The notes beneath the pieces were generated by a model. It saw nothing but the letters and a program-made list of their open reading frames with translations. It did no database searches and was not told the origin of the DNA. Positions 1 to 12,639 of a stretch of DNA of 64,000 bases are shown here, piece after piece. Numbering within the stretch: the stretch's first letter is position 1; each line of letters begins with the position of its first letter. The stretch spans positions 1,379,923-1,443,922 of the forward strand of contig NW_004624881.1 of the NCBI RefSeq assembly GCF_000247695.1. Reading direction: 5' to 3'. Both the position numbers and the translations under genes were made by a program. Source of the stretch: Heterocephalus glaber (Eukaryota > Chordata > Mammalia > Rodentia > Bathyergidae).

Positions 1-3000
1 ATAGATAGCCTTAATCAGGTTGAGATAAAGACCTTCTATTCCAATTTTCTATAGGGTTTTTATCATGAATGGGTATTGGATTTTGTCAAATGCTTTTTCT
101 GCATCTATTGAGATGATCATATGGTTTTGGATCTTGACTCAGTTAATATAGTGTATTACATTTATTGATTTATGAATGTTGAGCCATTCTTGCATTGCTG
201 GAATAAATCTGACTTGGTCAGGGTGTATGATCTTCTTGATGACTCTCTGTACTCTGTTTGCCAGTATCTTGTCGAGGATTTTTGCATCTATGTTCATTAG
301 GGAGATTGGCCTGTCGTTCTCTTTTTGGTTTGGGTCTTTCCCTGGTTTTGGAATCAAAGTAACACTTGCTTCCAGGAATGAATTCAGAAGCCGTGCTTCA
401 ATTTTAATTTCCTGGATGAGTTTAAAGAGTAATGGTGATAGTTCTTCTTTAAATGTCTTGTAGAATTTAGCAGTGAAGCCTTCAGGACCTGAGCTTTTCT
501 TTGTTCATAAACTTTTTATTACAATTTCAATTTCACTCATTGTAATTGGGGTGTTTAGAATTTCTATATTTTTTTCATTTAACTTTGGCAGTTCTTATAT
601 ATCTAAGAATCTGTCTCTTCCTTCTGTGTTTTCCATTTAATTAGAGTACAGGTTCTTGATGTAGGTATTGATGATCCTCTGGATTTTTGCTGGATCCGTT
701 GTGACTTCACCTTTTTCATTCTTAATTGCATATACTTCAGCCTTTTCTTTCCTTTCTTTGAAAAGGTTGACTAAAGCTTTATCAATTTTTTTTATCCTTT
801 TGAAAAGCCTACTCTTTGATTCATTGATTTTTTGTATCATTCTATTAGCCTCCATGGCATAGATTTCTCCTCTGATCTTTATAATTTCCTCTCTTGTATG
901 AGCTTTGGGTTTCTTATGCTCTTCTTTTTCTCAGAGCTTGAGGTTCTGCATTAGGTATTTTATTTGAGTTCTCTCTGTTTTCCTAATATGTGCATTCATT
1001 TCTATGAATTTCCCCCATAGAACTGCTTTCATTGTGGCCCATAGACTCCTGTATGTTGTACTGGCATTATCATTTACTTGTAGAAACTGTTTAATTTCTT
1101 TGTTAATTTTGTCTGTGACCCATTGGTTGTTCATGAGTGTATTATTCAGTTTCCATGTTTTTGTGGTGGTCTTGTGGTTTCTTATGTTATTGATCTCCAA
1201 TTTTATTGCACTATGATCTGACAATATACAGAAGGTAACTTAAATTGTTTTACATTTAGTTAGATATGCCCTATGAGCTAACATGTGTTCTATTTTGGAG
1301 AATGACCCATGTGCAGCTGAAAAGAATGTGTATTCTGATTTTGTGGGGTGGAATACTCTGTAAACATCTATTAAGTCCATTTGTTCAATAGCTTGGTTCT
1401 GTTCCAGAATTTTGAGGTTAATTTTTTGTCTATATGATCTGTCTATTTGTGATAGTAGGGTTTTGAGTTGTCCCACTGTAATTGTGTTAGTGCTTATTTG
1501 ATTTTTCATGTTCATTAATATATCTTTTATTTAGTTGGGGGGATTCATATTTGGTGTGTGTATGTTTAGGATTGTCATCTCTTCCTCTTGGATTGTTCCC
1601 TTCACAAGGGTGTAGTGACCAATGTTGTCTCTTTTAATTAGTTTTGGTTTGAAATTTACTTTCTCTGCAAATAAGATTCCTACCCCTGCTTTTTTCTGGG
1701 TTCCTGTCATGTGGAGAACTGTTTTCCATCCTTTTACGTTCAGTATATGATTTTTCTTTTGATTTAGGTGTGTTTCTTGTATACAGCATATTGTTGGATA
1801 TTGCTTCTTAATCCATTCTGCCAGCCTATTTCTTTTGATTGGTGAATTGAGCCCATTAGCATTGCTGGTTATAATTGATGGATATTGATGTTTTATATAA
1901 TTGATGTTATGATGTTTACTTTTGTTGGCTCTGTTCTTATTTTCCTCCCTTTATGCATAGTTTCTTACCTTGCCTGGTGGCTTCCCTCTCTTGAGCCTCA
2001 TGGTGTTGTGATCTTCATTGTTTCTTTCTAGGATATTGTTAAGAATTGCCTGGACTGCTGGTTTCATGTTCATGAAATTTCTCAGGTGTTCTTTGATGTG
2101 GAAGAATCTAATTTCCCCATCAGTTTTGAATCATAATTTTGCAGGATACAACAGTCTAGGTTTGAAGTTATTTTCTTGTAGGTCTTGAAATACTTCACTC
2201 CAGGCTCTTTTTGACTTGAGGGTTTGTGTTGAGAAGTCTACTGTGATTCTGTTGGGCTTTCCTTTCTGGGTGATTTGTTTCTTTTCTCTAACTGCTTGTA
2301 GGATTTTGTTCTTCTGTTGGGTTTCTAGGATCTTGACTATGATATGTTTAGGTTTAGTTTTTTTATCATAGCTAGTTGCAGTTCTATATGATTCACTTAT
2401 CTGTATGTCCAGTTCTCTACCTCTGTCTGGGATGTTTTCAGCTATTACTTCTGTGAACAGTTTTTTTTTATCAATTATATTTTCTCCTGCTTTTTTTGTA
2501 GACTTCTATCCATCTTTTGTTATACTTCTTTGCATCCTCTAGCATCTGCTGATTGATTTCTCATGGTCCCTTACTATTTTTAAGAAATCTCTGTTTTCAT
2601 CATCCTTAACCACAATCCTGTATTCTATATCTGATATTCTATCTTCAGATTCCCTTAATCTGCTGTGCATACTTTCAATGGAGTTTTTAATCTCCTGAAT
2701 ATCTGTTTGAATCTATTTGAATCTGTTTCATGGATTTCATTTCTTTCTTATGTTGGGTGATCATGGTTTCCATTTCTTTCTTATTCTGGGCATTCATGGC
2801 TTCCAGCATGTATTTGAGCTCATGTGTTTTTTTTATCTGTTTCTGTTCTAGAGCCTCTAATAATGTCTTTGACTCTACTCACCATCTCTGTAGTTATCTG
2901 GGAGATTATTTCTGCTTTGAGTTTTTCTAGAGCCACATTCATCTGTTTTGTTACTTTCTGTGCTGTCAGTTCAGGGTGCCCAGGTTGATTGTCAGACTTT

Positions 3001-4270
3001 TCCAACTCGTTTCCCCCAGAATTTACCCTTGGTGGGGTGGAAGTCTAAGGCTATGCCTTGCTTAAATGTCTTCTTATTTTTGTTTTTGGTACTCTCCTTG
3101 GTTTAATTCCTGGATTGATACTTCAAAATTGCTTACTATAAGTATCTTTGTTGCTTGTATTTTGAACCCTTATGGAATAAATGCTTCTCAGAGGTGTCTT
3201 GTAAATATAGCTGGTCTTTAGGTTTTGAGCCTCTAATGACACTGAGGCTGTCTCATTTTCATTATACCAGTAAGGACCACTGACTAGATTAATAACAACA
3301 CCTCAGCCAAAATGATACAATCAGCAACACCATAGCATCAAGTACATCTTAGAAAGTGTCAGTTTGCAATAGTTATTAATCTATCACCTTTAACTGTGTG
3401 AATTAAATCAAAATTGAGGACCAACCCAACATATGGTTATAGCGAATAAACTCTTCAATATAGCAACTTTACCCTTTGTGATGGGGAGTTAGAAGAAGTT
3501 GTTGGGGAGGGAGGGATAGATAGTAAAAGGATAGGGTAAAGTTAGCAGTGGGACCAGAGGACACAGGCAAAAGAAGTAAAAAGAGAGTAAAAGAAAAATG
3601 AAGATGAAATCTGAATTAGGGCTAGAAAAGGAATAAAAAGGGAGATGAAGAACAATGTGGGACAGCAAGAGAGTGAGTGTGAGAGAGAGAGAAAAGAAAA
3701 AGAAAAGAAAGAAAAAAGAAGAGAAAAATAAAAACTTGAAATGATAGGAAAAAATAAAAAAACAATAATATTAATTTTGGAAATAAAATGTAAAAATGAA
3801 AATGAAGGGCCTCCTTCAGGGTATGTCTCTGCTGTCAAAATGGTCAATGTGTGCAGCAGTATGCGGATATAAGTCAAATAGTCTCAGGAAGCCAGTCACA
3901 GACCCATGAGATTCAGACAGATTTCTGTCTCCAAGTCCCACATTGAGTTCCCTGTCCTCCTGTAGGTTTGAAATGTGCAATATTGTACTCTATGTTCCAG
4001 CTGCCCTTCCCTGAAGATAGTCCAGGTTCCAATAGGAGGTGTTGATCCCACCAACTTGCCCAGTATGGTGGTCTAGTGTTCTGGTGTCCTCTGTGTCTCT
4101 GTAGTGTGGGAACAGGTACCAGTACAGCCAAGAGGCCAGAGAAGGGGGGGTTCCTGCAGGCACCTGTGTGACTAAGTGGATCACTGCTGAGGGCATGGTC
4201 AGTGGTGAGGGGTCCTCACCTTCTGGCTGGTCCCCACCAGTGTGCTTGGCATGGGCTCTTGTCTTTTATT
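1..4270 (-). mobile_element. L1 LINE, antisense, 5' end present, 3' end beyond the left edge
   Basis: On the minus strand the order is a 5'UTR (about 4270 to 3010), ORF1 (about 3005 to 1990) and ORF2 (about 1950 to 1, continuing off the window). The ORF2 product is an endonuclease plus reverse transcriptase that copies L1 RNA into the genome; the ORF1 product is an RNA-binding chaperone. ORF2 shows recognisable reverse transcriptase text at 139-357, including a segment that reads [21 protein letters not shown]1 is seen at 2820-3005, starting MEKSDNQPGHPEL. Both reading frames are cut by many stops and frameshifts, so the copy is dead. The 5'UTR has a GC-rich distal part (3900-4260) and a long purine-rich tract on the + strand (3560-3760). 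Divergence is modest, so this is one of the younger L1s here. The 5' boundary is approximate. Confidence 0.85.
3560..3765. repeat. Purine-rich low-complexity tract inside the L1 5'UTR
   Basis: The + strand is nearly pure A/G with GA and AAAG runs, which is polypyrimidine on the L1 sense strand. The same layout, a GC-rich part followed by a pyrimidine-rich part, recurs in the + strand L1 5'UTR-like fragment at 49400-50160. Long open frames over this tract are low-complexity artefacts. Confidence 0.7.
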
Positions 4271-5199
4271 TTTGCTAGGGCCAAACCTTCCCATATCATG
4301 GGAAGGATGTAGACATGAAGATTCAGGAAGTGCCAAAACTCCAACCATGACAAAAACAAAAACAAAAAAAATCATCATACTACAAAATATATTATAAATT
4401 GTCAAAAGAAAAAAGAATGTGCAAACCAGTGAAGAGAAAAGAGAGCCATACAGGTAAAACAATCTCCTGAAAGTGGAGTAGACTTCTGATTAGAAACCTT
4501 TCAAGCCCAGTGAAAATGGGGCAATGGCTTCAAAATGCTGAAGGGGAAAAGAATCTCCATCATGACTATTTTACAGTGCAATTCTCACCTTTAGAAATGA
4601 AGAAGGGATAAATACATAAGACCACCAAAGCTGAGGGAGGTCACTGACCTGAGGCAGGACTGAGAAGACAGCCTCAAAGAGTTTTATATTGAAACAAAAC
4701 TATTGGGAAGTAACAATAGGACAGCAGCAGTGGGGATGAACCAAGGTAGCTTCTTAGAGAAAAAAAGGAAAAGGCCTTGCCAGCTGCGGGAGCACTGGGG
4801 CAGGCAGCTGCACAGGTGACAAGCTCAGGGCTTTCTATGCAGACTTCAGTGGGCTGTGTTGCTGGGCACATGAAAGTGGAACCCTGTCATTGCCCTTTTC
4901 AGCCAGGCCTCTGATGTCAGGAGAACAGACTCTGTGCTTGCTAATGTCTGGAGCAGACATCCATGAGGTTCTATCCCATGAGTTCCTGCTTTCTCAGGGC
5001 TTGTCTTGGTTTCCTCAGGTCCTTGTCCTCCCCATCCAGTGTTTCTCCATCTCCTGTTCTCAGTTCCATCCAACAGACACAGAACACATTGGTCTCAGTC
5101 TCTCATGGAAGATTCTCAAAGATGATCATATTTTACTCTTCAAAAATGTTCACAGTTTTTGGAATACTAATATCATGTAAGATATTTTTTCTTGATATA
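4271..5199. other. No gene recognised; possible old L1 3' debris
   Basis: Mixed-composition sequence between the antisense L1 and an old + strand L1 ORF2 remnant. The part around 4450-4640 reads like a decayed mammalian L1 3' region (the phrases aatggggcaatggcttcaa and gaatgaag-like text), but I cannot assign it firmly. Short frames at 4674-5208 on both strands have no recognisable domain. Confidence 0.35.
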
Positions 5200-5990
5200 A
5201 TAGAGTGAAAACACACTTCAAAAACCAGATGAATTTTGGATACCCACAAATACTTGGAATTTAAACTCTATGTTCCTGAATGCCCAAAATTTCAAGGAAG
5301 AAATTAAAAGAGAAATTATAAAATATCATTAAATCAGTGAAAATAGAAGTAAGCCACATAAAATAGAGGATGCAGCAAAGATAATCTATATTAGAATTTC
5401 ATAACACCTATATCCAAAAAGAAATATCTCAAATTAATATACATTTTAACAAGAAAGATTAAATAAACTATGCCCAAAATTAAAAGATATAGGTATATGA
5501 AAGGATAAACCATAAATACATGAAATAGAGAATATGAAGATAATAGAAAAAGGAATAGAGTTATGAATTGATTTTTTTGAAAAAAATAAACAAAAGTCAT
5601 CAAACTTATACAAAATGATTTTCAAAGAAGGAAAAAAGTGAAAAGAATAAAATCAGAAATGAAAGAGAAGATACTGCCCTTGATGGAACAGAAATACAAA
5701 AAATGTAGTACAATGAACCATTATATTCCAATGTTTTGGATAAGCTAGAATAAATGGACATATTCTTACCAACGTATAGTCTACTGAGATTCAGATAAAG
5801 AAGAAATGGAAAATCTGAACAGACAAATAATAAGAGACTTAATCAGCAATACCAAGTATCCCATCAAATAAAAGCCAAAGACCAGGTAGGTTCAAGCCAC
5901 AACTCTACTGAACATTTAATGAACTAATGCCAAGTCTTCTCAAACAATGCTCAATTTAACAAATGTGAGCATCCTGTTACATAATCCCAG
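5200..5990 (+). mobile_element. Old L1 ORF2 remnant
   Basis: Heavily mutated + strand sequence still conceptually readable as L1 ORF2. A segment near 5360 corresponds to the GDAAKA-type linker between endonuclease and reverse transcriptase. A segment at 5640-5720 reads NKIRNE...TEIQKM, and around 5740-5780 it reads LDKLE-MDIFL. Multiple stops are present. It lies at the left edge of duplication unit A: the sequence from about 5930 onward pairs with 38900 onward in unit C. Confidence 0.7.
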
Positions 5991-6159
5991 AGATAGATTT
6001 TTTTGAAAATCCATTGCATTCCAAAACTAACATTAAATTAATGCGAAGGGGAAAACTTTGATTCTTTTCAAAATATGCTTGGTTTCTGGGTCTGTAGATG
6101 GCAATTGAATTCACATATTTCTTCATTCATTCTGTTGCACTGTGTGGGCTTGTTTGAAC

Positions 6160-6190
6160 ACACATATACACACACACACATACACACAAA
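6160..6190. repeat. (CA)n microsatellite
   Basis: An interrupted run of acacac/tacaca units, about 30 bases. Confidence 0.85.
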
Positions 6191-6284
6191 GACCTACCTC
6201 ACATTGTTTTACACTTAGAGGAAGAGGCATTGTGATTGTACTTTCATATAAGTGGTGGTATTCTTCAGTTATTCTTTTTTCTTA

Positions 6285-6775
6285 AATTCTTTTATTGGTA
6301 CATTTTAGGTATACAATTCATTTACATGTATCATTGTGTGCTTGTACCTATACATGATGTATCTTGATTCTTATTTTTCCCCATTACCTGTGCACCCTTC
6401 ACCCCCTCCACCCTTCCCTATTTACATAGACATCATTTCCATTTTTTTTCTTTTCTCATAATTTTCCTTTCCCTTCCCCTCCCTTCACCCCTACATCTTT
6501 GGACCGTTTTTTCCTATTTCAAATGATCAATTATTCATTTTAATCATTTTAACCCTTATTTACACTATCAGTCTCTCACACTAGAAAAACTATTCAGTAT
6601 TTACACACGTGTGTCCTATTTATTTCACTTAAGAGTATGGCCTCAATATGCATCCATTTAGCTATAAATTACTCCAGTTTTTCATTCCTTATGGCTGAGT
6701 AGTACTCCATTTTATAAAACATATCTTCTTTATTCAGTTTCCAGTTGATGGGCGTTTGGGCTTCTTCATTTATTC
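6285..6775 (-). mobile_element. L1 3' end, antisense
   Basis: Starts with the reverse complement of the L1 tail (ttttattggtacattttagg) and continues through a pyrimidine-rich 3'UTR into text antisense to the L1 3' region (tggctgagtagtactccat). It is a 5'-truncated copy of the same L1 tail seen at 33570, 46862, 48365 and 57655. Insertion lies inside unit A's 5' flank. Confidence 0.75.
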
Positions 6776-6784
6776 TATACCAAC

Positions 6785-9742
6785 TCAGAACAAGAACAAC
6801 TTATAATAAATTAATGAATAATCAAAGATTGGGAACTGAGTGCTATTGATGAATATTTCAAACTCTGACATGAATTTTTTAGTGTGCAGCAAGGTACATG
6901 ACTTTCTGCAAGATGTACTGGTTCTCTGAAACATAGCAAACCACAGACCAAAGCCAGTCTCCCCAAGCATGGTATATTGGGCTATGTGATGCAAAAGGGA
7001 TTTACTATAGTGTAAGTAAATTCCTTCATGAACAGACATGAACTTGAAAATTCATGGAATCCAGTGATTTATGAAATATTTTTGAATGCTTCCTTGTTAC
7101 TAAATGCCACACCTTCAAACTACCTCTTCAGAACTCTGTTGGAAATTTAATTGGTCTCAATGGTGTGGCCAAAGCATCTTCCCAATTAGAGGCTGGAGGA
7201 AATGTGGACTACTTGGAGGCTGGGATCACCAGGTCCCTGGAGCTCATCAGATGTGTGACCCCCACTCATCTTTGGTGAAGACTCACTGGGCTCACAACTA
7301 GTTTAGAAGCAGAGCTGAGTGTGGGCTGTACTGGGATTCTCACTGAGAAGAGGAGCTTGTGTTTTACTCACTGAAGAAGGAAGCAGGAGCAAGGATTCTA
7401 CCAAGTTTCTTAACATTGTGCAAAACGGTATTCATGTCAGGGAGGTTAGACTCATTACTCCACTGTTAAGGCAAGTTTTTACATAGTAACTAATGTGTTT
7501 TCCTTAACATTAGTAATGAATAAATCATACACAAATACCTGTGAAATACTTCGAATTCTTAAGCCAATTTAACTATTTCAGCCACATAGGATGTATGTGT
7601 TCTCTTAGAATAGAGAGATTGTTCTTGATTCTAATGTTTGTTTTAGGAAATCAGTTCCTCAAATCCTCTTCAAAGATCTGCATTTCACATATGTCCCAGT
7701 TCACAGGACAGAAATTCAACTGGTTGGAAATTACCTTGGTTTAAGCAGCAGGTCCCATAAACTATTTTCTTGATTTAGATTTAAAAGAGTAATGAAAAAA
7801 ATCTATAAGCAGATAAAATTTATGGGGCATTTCATGGAGACTATGTCACATGAGCCAAAACAGTCTTTGAATTGGCAAAAAAAGTTGAAGTGTCTAGGAT
7901 GGTCATTATTATGGGCCATTTTTCTAACTGTTCAATCTTTTAAAGTATTAAATCATAATGTTGATCTTTTAGATATTATATGTCATCATTTAATAATTTG
8001 TGGGAAATTATGCATCATACTCCTCCCTCAGCCCACAAGTTAAAATTGTGAGCCAAATAATTTCAAAATATCACTGGGATAATGAAGAAGGAGGCAAGAT
8101 TCTGGGATATTTTCTCTTCTGTGGAGGATTGTCATGCACTGTGTTAAGTAGAAATGTTGAGTGAATTTATCAAAAGGAACCTAAGGCTTTGTTTGGACTG
8201 CAGAGAAAGGACAGGTGATAAGGAGAGATTGAGATGGAAAGGAGACTACTAATGAACCATATCTAATCTCTTATTATGATAAAGAAAATGAAAAATAGCC
8301 TGAAGTGTGGTTTGCATCTGTGACCTTCACCAGGTAAGGACTATTAACTTAGTCAATCAGCATTGGTTTCCATAGTAATTTCATGTCCTCAGAGGATGTT
8401 CTCTTCATGTAGAGCAATAAGGCTAAGAGAAGAAACTGCTGGTAACTCAGAGGATGAGCAGAGAAAGCAGTTCATGGAAAATACTTAGGTAAAACCACAC
8501 AAAGATGTAAGAGATCACTGTAAGCTAACCATTACTATTATGCACATAAAAGACAGAGAAATGAGAATGGTTTTGCAATGGAAGTTAATTAAATTTCAAG
8601 TATTAACAAAAATGCTGATGATAATATTTTCAATATTATAATTCCTCAATTTTGGGTTTTACCAAAGAAAATAAAATAATAGCGGTATTCAACTCTCAGT
8701 ACAACCATTTTTAGTATTGCAAAACTAATGTTTAAATGGAATGTTTATGATTTAAAATGTTTCAAACAAGCCCACATAAGCAAATTTTATCATATTAATT
8801 ATTCCAGCACAAAGAGATTTTATCAAAACCTACGAAAGCAAGTAGAGAAAAGGTCTGCATAGAATGTTGGAACCTCATTACATATTAGAATCCATTCCTA
8901 AATTAAGCTTGGACTTACAGCTCTATTTCAAACAGCTTTATGTTGTTTGGGAATTTTTAAAATTAAAATATGCAATCCAGAATGTACAGGAGGGGAACTG
9001 ACCATAAGTTGCCAATAGGAAAATAGAATTTTACATCTCCACTGAGATCACATCTTTCACAGATAGTGGTGCAAAGAGGGAAAGAAAGGGCTCAAAGAGT
9101 CCTGAAGAGCTCCTGAAGCAAGAGAATAGGGAGGCATGACCAGCCTGGTGTCCTTTAGATCAAAAGTCCTTGGCAAAGGAATCTCAGGTTCCTGCCTTAG
9201 ATCTGTTAGAAGAGCATAGAGGACAGCATCAGCCACAGAAGGACCACATCACAGTCATTCACCTGCCCTTGCAGCTAGAGAACAAGTAGGAGATGTGAAA
9301 TTCCCCAGCCCCAGGGCTAATACGGAAGCTTGCATAGAGGAACTAGGGGATGGTCATGGGAAGATTAAATGACTGAGAAAATTGCTTGAGGAGTCCAGAG
9401 AGGATTAGAAAGACATTTATACATACTGAATAAATGAAACATTGCTGGGGCTTTAGTTCATTTTAACCACCACAGTGCTTAAGTATTTCATCCTATGAAT
9501 TTGCCATCTAATTGGATATCAGACATTTAGAAAAAGAAAATCAAAACAGAAAGATGTAAGTTCACTAGATTTCAGGACACATTTCTTAATTTATTCTATG
9601 CTGAATTCACAATTAGAGTCCATACACTGGTACCAATGTGAGCATTTTACTATAGTTCTAATGGGTGCTCTGCATTGTGCTCATAGCATCCTCTGCTCAC
9701 TTTAACCTCTGACTCTGCAGAGATCAAAGCAGGTGGGCAGAT
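6785..9742 (+). repeat. 5' flank of OR14 duplication unit A
   Basis: Non-coding sequence that recurs upstream of the other OR14-like copies. The stretch 7110-7450 matches 40085-40420 (unit C); for example gctgggatcaccaggtc occurs in both. The stretch 7440-8080 matches 33370-34420 and 40395-40880. The stretch 8260-8340 matches the reverse strand near 33080-33120 and 42130-42190. The stretch 9050-9330 matches 48645-48910 (unit D) and the reverse strand at 32160-32380 (unit B). No coding gene is recognised. It should hold the promoter and any 5' non-coding exon of the receptor, but I cannot locate them. Confidence 0.75.
9701..9720 (+). promoter_or_regulatory. Conserved splice-acceptor-like site upstream of OR copy A
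   Basis: A pyrimidine-rich stretch ending in ctctgactctgcag lies about 20 bases before the start position. It is retained in all four OR14-like copies. OR genes commonly splice a non-coding 5' exon to the coding exon just upstream of the start, so an acceptor is likely (inference). Confidence 0.5.
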
Positions 9743-10725
9743 GTGGATAACCTCACCATCTACACAGAATTCCTCCTCATGGATGTCACAGGTTCCCGGG
9801 AGCTCGAGGTTCTGCAAGGTGTGCTGTTCTTAGAGATTTATCTGGGAACACTAACAGGGAATCTTGTGACTGTCACTGTCATCAGGACAGACAAACATCT
9901 CCACTCACCCATGTACTTTTTTATAAGCAATGTGGCCCTGCTAGACCATGGCAGCATCTAGGTTGTTGTTCCCAAGTCTGTAGTGAATTCCATGACAGGC
10001 AGTAAGACCATATCCCTGACAGAGTGTGCTGCACAGATTTTTTGTTTACATTTTTTGCAGCTGTGGAGATTGCCCTCCTGGTGGTCATGTCCTATGACTG
10101 CTACATGGCCATTTGTCACCCTCTGCACTATGGGCTCACCATCACCCCGAGTCTGTGCTCCCAGGCCACAGCTGGCTTCTGGGGCTCTGGTCTGGTCTAC
10201 TCTGCTATCCACACAGGTGCTCTGTTCAGGCTTCCCTTCACCAAGACCAATGTGATCCAGCAATATTTCTGTGATGTTCCTCAAATTCTGAGGATATCAT
10301 CACCAGATGTCCAGTATTCTGAATTTGTAACCATTGTTCTATGTGTTTGCATTGTCTTATTATGTTTAACATTTATATTCATATCATATGTTAGTATATT
10401 TTCAACAGTTCTTAACATGCATTCCATGGAAGCCCGTAAGAAAGCCATATCCACCTGTATCCCACAGCTGGCCATTCTTTTTTTGGTTCTCATTTCTGAG
10501 TCAGTGGCTGTCTTATGGCCCACTGCAAAGAAACCATCCCTTACAAATCTACTGACTGCCATGTTCTACACCGTGGTGCCCCCTTTTGTGAAACCCATCA
10601 TATACTGTCTCTGCAAGAGGGAGATCAATGCTGCTTTGCAAAGAATGTTCAACAGATATTCTCATTTCCCAAAGTCTTTCTCAATTAAAACACAAATAGA
10701 AATGTATCAGTTGAAAGTAGCTTAA
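9743..10725 (+). pseudogene. OR14-like olfactory receptor pseudogene, copy A
   Basis: Ancestrally a seven-transmembrane odorant-binding receptor (class II OR, rhodopsin-like GPCR, OR14-like) of the olfactory cilium membrane, encoded in one exon. Visible motifs: N-terminal TEFLLMDV, the TGNL of TM1, LHSPMYFF (TM2), CHPLHYGL after TM3, YFCDVPQILRI in loop 2, KAISTCIPQL in TM6 and PPFVKPIIYCLCKREI in TM7, where the usual NP is KP. Lesions: the start is GTG where copies B-D have ATG, and the ATG at 9741 is out of frame. TAG lies at 9959-9961. A single-base deletion in the T run at 10038-10043 shifts the frame. The DRY motif reads DCY. After the shift the frame is open for 233 codons to 10725. OR14-like assignment is from motif style; a related subfamily is possible. 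Confidence 0.92.
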
Positions 10726-10734
10726 TTCATATTT

Positions 10735-12630
10735 GATGTATGTTTTTAAGAATGAAGTCTAACCTATAAATTATCTCCTTTTAGTTGTCTGTATATTTTT
10801 CTCTGCATTTGTTATGGTGAAGTAGAAATCATGGTTTTACTTTTCATGATGAGTTTGTTGTATATTTCTTGCTTTCTGAGACACAAGAAGTCTGGTCTAT
10901 ACTAACAGAATGTTTGAAAATATTTAGGACGATTTTTATCTAAAAGCAAAGGCATTTTAGGGAGCAGTGTATGTGTTATGTATCCCCCTTTAATAGACAC
11001 CTCTGCTGTTGAGAGAAAAATCTCAGGTGCTGGATCTGCCCAACCTAGAGAACCATAGTGAGTGGTCCTCTGAGAAGACCCTATTGTGTGCACTGTGCCC
11101 TTTGCACTTGGTCTTCCACTCAGGCTGGGATCAGTAACAAGGAGATTAGACAGGGGGACAACTCTGACCTGAGGACATGATGGGACAATCAACACTCAGA
11201 CCCTCACAGGTCACTTTGCTGGATCTGCTGAATTTATTTTGCTTCCTTAAATGCAAATTAAGACACATAATAACTGACCTTTAAAAAATTGTAGTTTGGA
11301 AGTGTTTGGCTTCTCTCTGTGCTCTGGATGAAAAGATGCAGCTATGCCAATTCACTCAAGCTATCTGCATAAGGAAGTGAATGAGTCAGATCACAGGATG
11401 GAGACAGATGGAATGGTGACTGCCTTTGTGATTTGCCTGTGATGCTTGCACTGTGTGGAACACTTTTCTCATCAAATGGATTAACTCAAAATGAAAAATG
11501 TTTTATTTTTTGACTCTCAAGAGCTGAACCTGCATTCTCCTAACTGAAGTACATATTAGCAATTTTCTATTTGACAACTGAATCCAAATTTTCCTCCTTT
11601 TTGATCTAGAAGCCTTGTCTGGGAAAATCTCAGCATCGAGGCTCTGGTGCCCATTTAGACCTAGTCCAGCACTGGAACAACAGGTGCATCAGGCTCCCTG
11701 CATCTCTGTACTTACTGCTCCTCACAGAAGCAAGTGGTGTTTGCCACCATGGACCTCCTGTCATCCAGAGCTCTTTTTCAGGTGAGGATCTCACTCTCCT
11801 TTGATGCCTGAGATACCTCAACTTTCAGTTTTTCAACACTGAGGAGGCTACATCTGTTCTCCTGCTTTACCTAGGTATAGGTGACATTGAAAATTATGTG
11901 AGTGTAAGGTGCAAATATTGATTTAATTTCTGCATTTTTTCTAAAATATTTTCCCCAAGCAAGCTAACCAACATATTCACATTTCTTTTCAAAATGTGTC
12001 TGTACCTAGGTCATGTTCATAGCTGCTTTGAAGGGAAAAAATTACTTTGAAATTTATATTTAAATAACATTCTTACAAAAGTTGGGAGTTAACAATTCTG
12101 AATCTTTAAATGTTTTATGTGAATTTATTTTGCCTATTTCTTTATTTCTATATAAATTTATAGGTAAACTTTCTGTCCAGGATTTTATTCCAAATATTTG
12201 AATGAACAAGTAGATTCATTTCTAATTTCCAGTGTTAATTTATAAACCTATGTCACTTATGTTCTTCTTTGGGTTCACTTTCTAAATAGAACTTATTTTT
12301 TATTAAGGCATTTAAAATATTCCATATTAAATATGTGTTTTTATATTTTCAGGTAATATAGTATTATGATTTAATCTCTCTCCCTGGATCACTTTATTTA
12401 TATATTTTTTCATTTTTTGTAAATCTATTTGTTCATTTTGTCATTGACAAATAACAGTTGTATGTACTTATATTATGCATTGATATAAGTTTTGCAAAGT
12501 GGAATGTTTAAATGAGACAAATTAAAAAATCTTTCATCCATTATATTTACCACTTTGGAGTGTGAAACTTTTAAAATCTACTTACTTCAGGAAATGAAAA
12601 CTATATAATGCATGACTCTTATAGTGGTAT
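10735..12630 (+). repeat. 3' flank of OR14 duplication unit A
   Basis: Non-coding sequence repeated after every OR14-like copy. The segment 10890-11210, with ggtgctggatctg and ctcttccactcaggctggg-type text, recurs at 44383-44640, 52150-52470 and, reversed, at 29430-29665. The segment 11630-11910, with aggctccctgcat and atggacctcctgt, recurs at 45060-45360, 52850-53100 and, reversed, at 28790-29030. No gene is recognised in it. Confidence 0.8.
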
Positions 12631-12639
12631 TTCCCTAAG

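Noticed and set aside
3542..3877. 111-codon minus-strand hydrophobic frame
   Set aside because: It is the translation of a polypyrimidine tract in the L1 5'UTR (F/S/L-rich low complexity).
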